A DNA stretch of 17,395 nt, taken from contig DRQL01000241.1 of assembly GCA_011371465.1 (NCBI GenBank), positions 1 through 17,395 of the forward strand, given 5' to 3'. Under the pieces are notes generated by a model. It was not told the DNA's origin, did no database searches, and saw only the letters and a program-made list of their open reading frames with translations. This document shows, one piece after another, positions 1 through 7,225 of this stretch. Made by a program: the position numbers and the translations under genes. Numbering within the stretch: the first letter of the stretch is position 1; every line of letters begins with the position of its first letter. Source of the DNA: Gammaproteobacteria bacterium. Lineage in GTDB: Bacteria; Pseudomonadota; Gammaproteobacteria; DSM-19610.

Positions 1-883
1 GCTCGGCAATCGTTGTGTCCCGGGCCCCGGTATCCTCGTTGGCCGGTGCCGGGTGTTGCGGGACCGGTGGTGTGCGGTCGTCGCTGGTGGCAAGGTGATC
101 GGCGGGCAGGGGAATCTTCAGGTCAGCCACGTCGCTGTGGAAGGTGGCCTGTTGCGGGTTATAGGTCAGGTTGTAGACCACGGGATCCTGTTTCACCCCG
201 CGGTTCAGAAACGCGACCAGCCTCGGGTACAGGCTGTTGACCAGCAGGAAGGCGGCAAACCCGAACGGGGCGAGGTACACGACGTGCGTGATGCCGCTGT
301 TGACCAGGTGGTCGGAGATGCCGGCCAGCAGCAGTACCACCAGACCGGCGCCCATTGCCAGGGCGGCCTGCCTGCTGCCCGCCTGGTACAGCCGGTAACT
401 GGCATACAGTGCATAGGACAGGGAAGCCAGCATGGTCAGTTCCAGTGCCATCCACCAGCTGCTGATCGCGGGCTGCGCCAGGGCAGCACCGTTGGGCAGG
501 GAGGCCGTCATGGAGGTATGGTCGGCATACAACAGGCTATTGACCGACAGGTGGTTCCTGACCAGGAAAATAATCCAGGCCGCGGTCAGTACATCGAGCA
601 GAAGGAGGGGCCTGAACGCACTGCGAAACGCCACGAACCAGATCAGTGCGATCCACAGCAGGATGCCCAGGGTGATAGCGAGTTTGCCGGCGGGCAGGAG
701 CGTGGTGAAGCTGTCCGCCTGGTAGGTCAGGGCGCTGGCCAGGGCAAAACCCGCCAGCAGCAGGTACATGGCACCCAGTGACAGGGGGTAATGACGGGCC
801 GTTGGTCGCGTACCGGCCAGCAGCTGATGCACGCCGGCATACAGGGCAATCCCGGTCAATATGTAGAGTGCTGCTTCGATCAT
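1..883 (-). CDS. Seven-helix integral membrane protein of unknown function, C-terminus outside window
   Basis: I do not recognise this family. Reading leftwards from an ATG at 883, the frame stays open to the window edge (294 complete codons, no stop). Hydropathy by eye gives about seven membrane segments, near residues 5-23, 34-54, 64-86, 92-108, 141-163, 173-190 and 199-219. After them come a polar stretch (residues 225-262) and a Pro/Asp/Thr-rich tail with RTPPVPQHPAPANEDTG, which looks like a flexible linker. A 7TM block followed by a linker is the layout of a membrane sensor joined to a cytoplasmic output domain (kinase, cyclase or similar); that is inference, because the output part is not visible. 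The start is preceded by a weak purine-rich site (GGCAGG). A TATACT hexamer lies on this strand at 920-925, without a good -35. The gene follows dctM by 82 nt and may be independent of it. Confidence 0.65.
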   Translation of the reverse strand, partial: MIEAALYILTGIALYAGVHQLLAGTRPTARHYPLSLGAMYLLLAGFALASALTYQADSFTTLLPAGKLAITLGILLWIALIWFVAFRSAFRPLLLLDVLTAAWIIFLVRNHLSVNSLLYADHTSMTASLPNGAALAQPAISSWWMALELTMLASLSYALYASYRLYQAGSRQAALAMGAGLVVLLLAGISDHLVNSGITHVVYLAPFGFAAFLLVNSLYPRLVAFLNRGVKQDPVVYNLTYNPQQATFHSDVADLKIPLPADHLATSDDRTPPVPQHPAPANEDTGARDTTIAE

Positions 884-965
884 CAGCCTGCCTGCTGCGT
901 AAAAAGCTGTCCGTACAATAGTATACTAGCGGTTCGTGCGCTAATTTATGAAGGGTATCCGGTGC

Positions 966-2222
966 TCACCGCCACCACAGGGACAGCGCCGGCACGTAGG
1001 TCACGATCCCCAGCCAGACCAGCATCAGGGCGAGGAAAGGCAGCGCGGCGCGGAACAGGCTGAGCACCGGTTTTTCGAAGCGCTGGCTGGCAATGAACAG
1101 GTTGATACCGACCGGTGGAGTGGAATAGCCGATTTCCAGGTTGGCGAGGAAGATGATGCCCAGGTGCACCGGGTCCACGCCGAAACGCTGGGCCAGCGGC
1201 AGGATCAGCGGCACGATGACCACGGTGGCGGAAAAGATATCCATCATGGCGCCCACCGCAAGAAGAAATATGTTAAGCAATATCAGGAACTTGAGCTGGC
1301 TATTGATACTGTTTTCCATCCACTCCAGCAGGTGCATGGGCAACTGTGCGTCGATCAGCAGGTTGGTCAGGCCCATGGCGACCCCGAGAATGATCAGGAT
1401 GCTGCCCACCAGCACCGCGGTGTCGCCCAGCAGCGGCAGCAACTGCTGCCGGGGTGAGATGGCGCGGTGCACTACGCTCTCCAGTAACAGCACGTACAGC
1501 GCGGTGCAGGCGGCCGCTTCGCTCACGGTGACATAGCCGCCGAATATCCCCACGACAATCAGGACCGGCAGCAGGATATCCCCCGCTGCGCCGCGGATGG
1601 CCCGCAAGGCGACGTGCAGGGTGAACGGGTGGCGGTGCACGTTGAAACTCGCGCCGGTCATGGCGGCGTAGATTCCCAGCATCACCAGCAGCACCAAGCC
1701 CGGCACGATGCCGGCCAGGAACATGTCGTCGATGTTGACACCGGCCACGATGCCGTACAGCAGGATCGCCAGGCTGGGTGGAAACAGCAGACCCAGGGAA
1801 CCCGAGGTCGTCAGCAGGCCCAGTGTAAAACGTTCCGGGTAGTTCACTTTCATCAATACCGGGAACAGCAGGCCGCCCAGCGCCAGGATGGTGACACCGG
1901 AGGCGCCGGAAAACGAAGTAAAAAAGGCACAGGCCGTGATGGCCACAATGCCGAGGCCGCCGGGCAGCCAGCCAAGCACGGCATTGAACAGACGGATCAG
2001 GCGCTGGGGTGCACCACCGGCCGCCAGCACCACGCCGGCAAAGGTAAACAGCGGTATCGCGGTCAGGTTCGGTGAGGTGGCGAGCCGGTTGAGTTCGACG
2101 ATGAGCAGCGCGGAATCCAGCTGGCTCTGCTGTGCATAGAGCAGGCTGCCTGCGCCCAGTACCGTAAACAGCGGCAGGCCGAACAACGCCAGCGTGACCA
2201 GGATGATCAGCGCGTACAGCAT
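966..2222 (-). CDS. dctM: TRAP transporter large permease subunit (DctM family)
   Basis: Large membrane subunit of a tripartite ATP-independent periplasmic (TRAP) transporter. It forms the ion-coupled translocation path in the inner membrane together with the DctQ-type subunit. The 418-residue product has the usual DctM length and is almost entirely hydrophobic helices. It starts MLYALIILVTLALFGLP and has family-typical glycine-rich stretches such as GVTILALGGLLFPVL, FPPSLAILLYGIVAGV and a C-terminal NLEIGYSTPPVGINLF block. The ATG at 2222 lies inside the end of dctQ (16-nt overlap), with AGGAT about 8 nt upstream, which indicates translational coupling. It is the last gene of tatT-dctP-dctQ-dctM. 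The sequence does not reveal the substrate. Confidence 0.95.
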   Translation of the reverse strand: MLYALIILVTLALFGLPLFTVLGAGSLLYAQQSQLDSALLIVELNRLATSPNLTAIPLFTFAGVVLAAGGAPQRLIRLFNAVLGWLPGGLGIVAITACAFFTSFSGASGVTILALGGLLFPVLMKVNYPERFTLGLLTTSGSLGLLFPPSLAILLYGIVAGVNIDDMFLAGIVPGLVLLVMLGIYAAMTGASFNVHRHPFTLHVALRAIRGAAGDILLPVLIVVGIFGGYVTVSEAAACTALYVLLLESVVHRAISPRQQLLPLLGDTAVLVGSILIILGVAMGLTNLLIDAQLPMHLLEWMENSINSQLKFLILLNIFLLAVGAMMDIFSATVVIVPLILPLAQRFGVDPVHLGIIFLANLEIGYSTPPVGINLFIASQRFEKPVLSLFRAALPFLALMLVWLGIVTYVPALSLWWR

Positions 2223-2695
2223 GCCGTATTATCCTGTCCGAGTATCGAGGCCAGTACAAACTGGATGGTCAGCAGGCCAAAGCCGAGTGGCAGGATCAGG
2301 CTCACCAGCACCAGCCAGCGTTCGTGCTCCGGCGCATACTGCCAGCTGTCCAGCCAGAATCGCACCGCGGCCTCGGTAAAAAAGGCGCACACCAGGGCAG
2401 CCAGTGCGCGCAGGGGCCGGTAGAGCTTGCGCAGGGTAACGGGGTTCAGCAGGGTGCAGCACACGTCGATCTTGATATGACGGTCCCGGTCGATGGCGAC
2501 GGCGGCACCGAAAAAGGTAACGTAGAGCACCAGGTAACGGGTCAGGGTGTCGGCGTCGGCAAACCCGGCGTCAAACAGGTTGCGGACCAGGATCTGCAGC
2601 AGTGCCAGTGCCAGCAGCAGCAACAGGCTGATCGCGGCCAGCCAGGTTTCCATCCGGACCAGGCCGTCACGAAGTCGTTGCAGGAAGGACATCAT
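2207..2695 (-). CDS. dctQ: TRAP transporter small permease subunit (DctQ family)
   Basis: Small membrane subunit of the TRAP transporter, which pairs with DctM. The 162-residue product has four predicted membrane segments (about residues 18-37, 52-68, 90-107 and 127-150). It contains the family-typical pattern in which the second helix is followed by a charged stretch, here FFGAAVAIDRDRHIKID, where DctQ proteins usually carry a conserved Arg-His-Ile. Two consecutive ATG codons (2695 and 2692) are possible starts; neither has a strong Shine-Dalgarno site. The gene begins 43 nt after dctP and ends 16 nt inside dctM. Confidence 0.92.
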   Translation of the reverse strand: MMSFLQRLRDGLVRMETWLAAISLLLLLALALLQILVRNLFDAGFADADTLTRYLVLYVTFFGAAVAIDRDRHIKIDVCCTLLNPVTLRKLYRPLRALAALVCAFFTEAAVRFWLDSWQYAPEHERWLVLVSLILPLGFGLLTIQFVLASILGQDNTACCTR

Positions 2696-2738
2696 GGCGT
2701 CATCGTGCGCTTGTTACCCGTCGTGCCGACGGCGAAGT

Positions 2739-3785
2739 TTACCGAGCCGCCGGGACCGCACTAGCGTGACCGGAGCGCGCCTGTTTCAACAGCATGCGGG
2801 TCTTGCGGAACACGGCAGCGGGGATATAGTTGCTGTCGACCAGTTCGGCAGCGGCGCGATCACGCAGCGCAATGAGATCGGCTTCACCCAGGCCGTCGCC
2901 GGGTTCGACAAACTCCAGCCCGCGCAGTTTGAGTTCATCGAGGCTTTTGGCATTGTCCAGCCGCGTTGCGCGTACCAGTTTTTCGCCAGCCTCGGTGCCG
3001 GTTTCCCGCAACAGGGTCTGCAGGTCAGCGGGCAGGCTTTCATAGAAACGACGGGTGACGATGAGTCCGCCCATGCCGTTGGTCAGCGGGATGCTGCTGA
3101 TATATCGGGTCTTGGTAAACCATTGCAGCGCGATCGCACCCAGTGGCGGTGCGTAGACGGTATCGATCAGTCCGGTGGACAGGCTGGTGTAGACGTCGAT
3201 GATCGACAGGGGCACCGGCGATATACCGCTGGCCCTGAAAAAAGCCTGGCCGATGGGATCACCCTGCCACAGCCATACGCGTTGGGAACGCATGTCGTCC
3301 ATGGTGCGGATCGGATGTTTGGAAAACATGTGGATAAAGCCGACCTCCATCCAGCCCAGCAGCTCATAACCCTGTTCGTGAAAACCCTTGCGGAATTCCG
3401 CCATGAAGGCGTTGCGCACCAGGTCGATTTCTTCGGTGTTGTGAAACAGGAAAGGGAGTTCCATGACCCGTGCCGGTGAATAGATGCGACCGATGCCGTA
3501 GCCGGTAAATGCGCCACCCTGCAACTGGTTGAAACGCATTTTTTTCAGTACATCGGGTTCATCACCCTGCACACCGCCGGGATAGAACTTGAGTGTCAGG
3601 CGCCCCTGGCTTTTCTGCCTGACCTGACCGCTCCATTCTTCCAGCAGGTTCATCCAGGTCGTTCCGGGCGGGGCCAGGGTGGCAAACTTGAGCACGTACT
3701 CGGGCGCCGCCGCTGCGTTGCCGGCCAGTGACAGCAGCAACAGGAACAGGAACAGCAGTCCCCGGTGGAACCGGGTCGATGTCAT
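2739..3785 (-). CDS. dctP: TRAP transporter substrate-binding protein (DctP family, TPAT type)
   Basis: Periplasmic solute-binding subunit that captures the ligand and delivers it to DctQM. I chose the ATG at 3785 (348 residues) over an upstream GTG at 3809 because AAGGAG lies 7 nt before it. From this start the N-terminus is a classic Sec signal: MTSTRFHRG, a leucine-rich core, then cleavage near AGNAAAA (about residue 27). There is no lipobox Cys. The mature part begins EYVLKFATLAPPGTTW, typical of DctP. Arg169 in QRVWLWQGDP sits where family members have their carboxylate-binding arginine. The usual GQENP-like motif downstream is replaced by IDTVYAPPLGA, which hints at a different ligand pocket. 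tatT ends only 14 nt upstream, so the two are presumably co-translated. Confidence 0.95.
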   Translation of the reverse strand: MTSTRFHRGLLFLFLLLLSLAGNAAAAPEYVLKFATLAPPGTTWMNLLEEWSGQVRQKSQGRLTLKFYPGGVQGDEPDVLKKMRFNQLQGGAFTGYGIGRIYSPARVMELPFLFHNTEEIDLVRNAFMAEFRKGFHEQGYELLGWMEVGFIHMFSKHPIRTMDDMRSQRVWLWQGDPIGQAFFRASGISPVPLSIIDVYTSLSTGLIDTVYAPPLGAIALQWFTKTRYISSIPLTNGMGGLIVTRRFYESLPADLQTLLRETGTEAGEKLVRATRLDNAKSLDELKLRGLEFVEPGDGLGEADLIALRDRAAAELVDSNYIPAAVFRKTRMLLKQARSGHASAVPAAR

Positions 3786-3792
3786 GAGTATT

Positions 3793-3798
3793 CTCCTT
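3793..3798 (-). promoter_or_regulatory. Shine-Dalgarno site of dctP
   Basis: AAGGAG on the minus strand, 7 nt before the ATG at 3785. It lies in the 14-nt gap between the tatT stop (3800) and dctP. It is the strongest ribosome-binding site in this transporter set and fixes the dctP start. Confidence 0.85.
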
Positions 3799-3799
3799 G

Positions 3800-4678
3800 C
3801 TAGAACCACTCGGACTCCCTGTCCAGCAGATACCGTGCACGGGCACGGGCAATCTGGTTGGCCAGCGCCATTTCCGGGAAGCTGCCCACCGGGTTGTCTA
3901 CAGCCCGGCTCAGCAGGCGGTGAAACGCCTCCCGGTCCAGCCGCTGGCGTTCCAGGTATTCGGCCTGCAATACGTCGACGATCAGCAGCCTGTCTTCTGA
4001 GACCGCGCGGGCGGCAGAAAAGTTTTGTTCGGAGCGGGCGAAATCCCCCCCCATCATCGGTGCGCGGCTGCCAAAGTAGACGCCGTAATACAGGTAAACC
4101 CCGCCATAGTAATAGTCAGGCTGCAGTTCCCGGACCCGGGCCATCAGTCGTTCGGTACTGGCAAGCTGGGCAATGCGGGCGGGATCCGTGCGGCCCAGGT
4201 CGATCTGTTTGGCCCAGCACGAGGCGGTCCAGAACAGGGCCGGTACGGCAGCGGAGCCCAGGCGGGCCACGGCTTCTTCAATGCGGTCCGGGTTGGCTGT
4301 CGCCAGGTCGATATCCCGGTCCAGGCCCAGCGCGCGCAGGCCGCGTATACCGTACGCCAGGCCACGGGCATACAGGGCTTCCGCACGTTGCGGGTCGGAC
4401 AGTTCCACGAAACCGAAGGCATAGCCGTAGAAACCCTGTGCCGCCAGTTGCAGCAGCTCCGGGTTGTCAGGGTCCTCCGCAATCAGGCCTTCGATCAGTT
4501 TCAGGTTGGCCGGCATGGCCGCTTCGGCCAGCACCAGGTCGGTCTCCCGGTTCATGGCGTCCACGTTGCCATCCATGATGGACACCGAGGTGCGGGCTAC
4601 CATCTGTCCCATACTGCAGGCGCCCAGCCAGGGCAGCAGGGCGAGCAGGAACAGGATACGGGGAGCGGGTAGTTTCAT
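3800..4678 (-). CDS. tatT: TatT-family TPR lipoprotein associated with TRAP transporter
   Basis: Predicted periplasm-facing lipoprotein with tetratricopeptide-like helices, the T component of TPR-associated TRAP transporters first described for Treponema pallidum Tp0956/Tp0957. The ATG at 4678 gives 292 residues and a clean lipoprotein signal: MKLPAPRI, a hydrophobic core, then lipobox LGAC with Cys21. Longer in-frame starts up to 4789 would bury that signal, so I reject them. The helical body includes LLQLAAQGFYGYAFGF, RAEALYARGLAYGIRGLRAL and MMGGDFARSEQNFSAARAVS; the GGD-x-A-x-x-x-F-x-x-A pattern is characteristic of this family. T components are thought to bind the P component as a partner or ligand-transfer scaffold. 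Position immediately before dctP supports the assignment. No strong Shine-Dalgarno site or own promoter is visible; dapE stops 38 nt upstream, so read-through is plausible. Confidence 0.88.
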   Translation of the reverse strand: MKLPAPRILFLLALLPWLGACSMGQMVARTSVSIMDGNVDAMNRETDLVLAEAAMPANLKLIEGLIAEDPDNPELLQLAAQGFYGYAFGFVELSDPQRAEALYARGLAYGIRGLRALGLDRDIDLATANPDRIEEAVARLGSAAVPALFWTASCWAKQIDLGRTDPARIAQLASTERLMARVRELQPDYYYGGVYLYYGVYFGSRAPMMGGDFARSEQNFSAARAVSEDRLLIVDVLQAEYLERQRLDREAFHRLLSRAVDNPVGSFPEMALANQIARARARYLLDRESEWF

Positions 4679-4716
4679 CGGCTGCGCTTTATGAGTTCGG
4701 GAAGTGTTGACAGGCC

Positions 4717-5844
4717 CTAGGTTAACAGTTTTTCCAGTATGCGTTGGTAGATTTCCGTGAGCTGGTCCAGTGCCTCCACGGATACACATTCATCGACCTG
4801 GTGAATAGTGGCGTTGACCGGACCGAGTTCGAGCACCTGTGCGCCGGTGGGCGCAATAAAACGGCCGTCCGATGTGCCGCCACTGGTAGACAGTTCGGTG
4901 TCGATACCGGTCACTTCATGGATGGCGGCACGCGCGGCATCCACCAGCTCGCCCGCAGGCGTGAGGAATGGCTCACCGGACAGGCGCCAGTCCAGCCGGT
5001 AGTCCAGCCGGTGGCGGTCCAGCAGGGCGTGAATCCGCTCCCGGATCTTCTGCTCGCTCAGCTCCGTCGAGTAGCGCAGGTTGAACTGCAGCTGCAGCTC
5101 ACCGGGAATGACGTTTTCGGCGCCGGTACCGGCCTGGATGCCGGAAATCTGGAAACTGGTGGGCGGGAAGTGCGCATTGCCCTGGTCCCATTCCATCGCG
5201 GTCAGTTCACTGATCGCGGCGGCGGCGAGATGAATCGGGTTGCTGGCCAGCTGTGGGTAGGCCACGTGTCCCTGTTTGCCATGCACGGTCAGTTTCCCGT
5301 TCAGGGAGCCGCGCCGGCCGTTCTTGATGACATCACCCAGCCGACGGCTGCTGGAGGGTTCGCCGACCAGGCACAGGTCGATCTTTTCACCGCGCTTTAC
5401 CAGCTGCTCGACCACCTTTACGGTGCCGTTGACCGAGGGACCTTCCTCGTCACTGGTCACCAGGAAGCCGATGGAACCTTTGTGGTCCGGGTGTTCGCGC
5501 ACAAAGGCTTCGCAGGCCGTCACCATGGCGGCCAGCGAGCCCTTCATATCGGCGGTTCCACGGCCGTACAGCCGGCCGTCGCGGATTTCGGGCCGGAACG
5601 GGTCGGATTGCCACTGTTCCGGCGGACCGGTGGGTACTACGTCGGTGTGGCCGGCGAATACCAGTAGCGGGGCCGCGTCACCGCGCCGTGCCCAGAAGTT
5701 CTGTACCTCGGCGAACGGCAGGTCCTCGCAGCGGAAGCCGATAGCCGCCAGGCGTTCCTGCATCCGCTGCTGGCAACCGGCGTCTTCCGGCGTTACCGAC
5801 GCGCGACTGACGAGGTCGATGGCAAGATCAAGGGTGTCTGACAT
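4717..5844 (-). CDS. dapE: Succinyl-diaminopimelate desuccinylase
   Basis: Cytoplasmic zinc hydrolase that removes succinate from N-succinyl-LL-diaminopimelate to give LL-diaminopimelate in the lysine and peptidoglycan-precursor pathway. The start at 5844 gives 375 residues, the normal DapE length. All known metal and catalytic residues are present, one position earlier than in Haemophilus DapE: His66 (AGHTDVVP), Asp99 (GTADMKG), Glu133-Glu134 (TSDEEGP), Glu162 (GEPSS) and His348 (ATIHQVDE). The dimerisation (lid) domain occupies about residues 178-295. An 81-nt in-frame upstream extension has no homologous look, so I excluded it. The gene follows the YffB-like gene by 84 nt. The Shine-Dalgarno site is weak. 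Confidence 0.97.
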   Translation of the reverse strand: MSDTLDLAIDLVSRASVTPEDAGCQQRMQERLAAIGFRCEDLPFAEVQNFWARRGDAAPLLVFAGHTDVVPTGPPEQWQSDPFRPEIRDGRLYGRGTADMKGSLAAMVTACEAFVREHPDHKGSIGFLVTSDEEGPSVNGTVKVVEQLVKRGEKIDLCLVGEPSSSRRLGDVIKNGRRGSLNGKLTVHGKQGHVAYPQLASNPIHLAAAAISELTAMEWDQGNAHFPPTSFQISGIQAGTGAENVIPGELQLQFNLRYSTELSEQKIRERIHALLDRHRLDYRLDWRLSGEPFLTPAGELVDAARAAIHEVTGIDTELSTSGGTSDGRFIAPTGAQVLELGPVNATIHQVDECVSVEALDQLTEIYQRILEKLLT

Positions 5845-5928
5845 GCCCGCTAGTGTACTTGGTTTGAACAGCAGGCTGTAGCTTTTGCTGCCGCAAATGG
5901 ATGGCCGGGAAACGGGAGGCGGCAATCC

Positions 5929-6288
5929 TTACGACAGGGACGGGTCGCTAAAAAGCTGGTCGTACTGATCCGCGCTGAAGCCGACCACACGGCGGTCGCC
6001 AAGGTCGAGCAGCGGACGTTTGATGATGCCCGGGTTGTCCTGCATGCATTGCAGGGCGCGCGTGCGGTCCATCTGCTCACGCACCCCGGCCGGCAATTTG
6101 CGCCACAGCATGCCGCGCCGGTTGAGCAGGGTTTCCCAGCCCAGTTCCTTTTCCCAGGCAAGCAGCTGCCTGCGGTCCAGGCCATCCCTGCGGTAGTCGT
6201 GAAAGCGGTAGTCGATGCCGTGCGCATCCAGCCATTGCCGGGCTTTCTTCATGGTGTCGCAGTTTTTGATCCCGTACAGCGTCACCAT
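5929..6288 (-). CDS. yffB: ArsC/Spx-family protein, YffB-like
   Basis: Small thioredoxin-fold protein of the ArsC/Spx family. The product is 119 residues from the ATG at 6288 and closely resembles E. coli YffB: MVTLYGIKNCDTMKKARQWL at the N-terminus, then YRFHDYRRDGLD, GWETLLNRRG and NPGIIKRPLL. Cys10 is a lone thiol (C-D-T-M rather than C-x-x-C), and the KRPLL arginine region is kept. Biochemical function is not established for the YffB branch; glutathione-dependent reductase activity has been suggested, and an arsenate role is unproven. The start lies one base after the dapD stop (TGA C ATG), so translation is probably coupled. In E. coli the homologue also sits beside dapE, which supports orthology. 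Confidence 0.9.
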   Translation of the reverse strand: MVTLYGIKNCDTMKKARQWLDAHGIDYRFHDYRRDGLDRRQLLAWEKELGWETLLNRRGMLWRKLPAGVREQMDRTRALQCMQDNPGIIKRPLLDLGDRRVVGFSADQYDQLFSDPSLS

Positions 6289-6289
6289 G

Positions 6290-7111
6290 TCAGATATTGC
6301 GCAGCAGTTCGTTGATGCCGACCTTGCCGCGCGTCTTTTCATCCACTTTCTTGACGATGACGGCACAGTACAGGCTGTACTTGCCGTCTTTGGACGGCAG
6401 GTTGCCGGATACCACCACCGAACCCGCCGGTATGCGGCCGTACAGGATTTCGTCCTTTTCACGGTCGTAGATACGCGTGCTCTGGCCGATGTAGACGCCC
6501 ATGGAGATCACCGAGCCTTCCTCGACAATGACGCCCTCGACCACTTCCGAGCGCGCACCGATAAAACAGTTGTCCTCGATGATGGTGGGGGCCGCCTGTA
6601 CCGGTTCCAGTACGCCGCCGATACCGACGCCACCGGACAGGTGGACGTTCTTGCCGATCTGGGCGCAGGAACCGACCGTGGACCAGGTGTCCACCATGGT
6701 GCCGCTGTCCACGTAGGCACCGATGTTGACATAGGAGGGCATCAGCACCACGCCCGGCGCGATGTAGGAACCGAAGCGCGCCGTAGCCGGTGGCACCACG
6801 CGTACGCCACCGGCGCGAAACTCCCGCGCATTATGATCGCTGTACTTGGACTGCACCTTGTCGTAGTAGTTGGTGAAACCGCCTTTCATGAACTCGTTGT
6901 CCTCGATACGGAACGACAGCAGCACGGCTTTTTTCAGCCAGTCGTTGACCACCCAGTCGCCGTCCTTCTTTTCCGCCACGCGGGCCTCGCCGCTGTCCAG
7001 CCTGCGGATCGCCTCCTGGGTGGCTTCCTTGACGTGGGTTTCCACGGTGCGCGGGGTAATGTCGGCGCGGCGCTCAAAGGCTTCTTCGATAGTGGCCTGT
7101 ATGTCACTCAT
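6290..7111 (-). CDS. dapD: 2,3,4,5-tetrahydropyridine-2,6-dicarboxylate N-succinyltransferase
   Basis: Acyltransferase that succinylates tetrahydrodipicolinate using succinyl-CoA, the committing step of the succinylase branch. The 273-residue product matches the usual length of about 274. An N-terminal helical domain (MSDIQATIEEAFERR) is followed by hexapeptide repeats of a left-handed beta helix from about residue 105 to 225 (GAYVDSGTMVDTWSTVG, GKNVHLSGGVGIGGV, IGARSEVVEGVIVEEGS). The family forms trimers. The start at 7111 has AGGAG 6 nt upstream. The gene lies 83 nt downstream of dapC, with the REP hairpin between them, and is nearly joined to the YffB-like gene. Confidence 0.97.
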   Translation of the reverse strand: MSDIQATIEEAFERRADITPRTVETHVKEATQEAIRRLDSGEARVAEKKDGDWVVNDWLKKAVLLSFRIEDNEFMKGGFTNYYDKVQSKYSDHNAREFRAGGVRVVPPATARFGSYIAPGVVLMPSYVNIGAYVDSGTMVDTWSTVGSCAQIGKNVHLSGGVGIGGVLEPVQAAPTIIEDNCFIGARSEVVEGVIVEEGSVISMGVYIGQSTRIYDREKDEILYGRIPAGSVVVSGNLPSKDGKYSLYCAVIVKKVDEKTRGKVGINELLRNI

Positions 7112-7145
7112 GGGTGTCTCCTGGTAAAAAACCGGTTCATGTTCC

Positions 7146-7225
7146 CCTGCAGGAGCGGTCCCCTGACCGCGAATGGAGGCTACACAGGCCTCAGCTATTC
7201 GCGGTCAGGGGACCGCTCCTGCAGG
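7146..7225. repeat. REP-like palindrome pair (BIME-like), 29-bp perfect inverted repeat
   Basis: Left arm 7146-7174 and right arm 7197-7225 are perfect reverse complements over 29 bp, separated by 22 nt. The spacer adds a short inner stem (GAGGC 7176-7180 with GCCTC 7188-7192). Each arm is itself a small palindrome, GCGGTC-CCCT-GACCGC, headed by GCAGGA and tailed by GCGAAT. This matches the general form of gammaproteobacterial REPs with a GTAG-type head, mobilised by RAYT transposases. The pair lies between dapC and dapD and enters the dapC coding region. A T-run (7130-7135) follows the stem in the minus direction only after about 10 nt, so it is not a classical terminator; it could stabilise or attenuate the dapC-dapD transcript. 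Confidence 0.85.

Noticed and set aside
53..781. Plus-strand open frame of 242 codons at the left edge
   Set aside because: The product is Gln/Gly/His-rich without structure, while the minus strand encodes a coherent seven-helix membrane protein.
3786..3809. GTG at 3809 as the dctP start
   Set aside because: It lies upstream of the strong AAGGAG site and overlaps the tatT stop. The ATG at 3785 has correct spacing and gives a proper signal peptide.
4707..4712. Perfect TTGACA on the plus strand between tatT and dapE
   Set aside because: There is no -10-like hexamer 16-18 nt downstream, and it would transcribe antisense into dapE.
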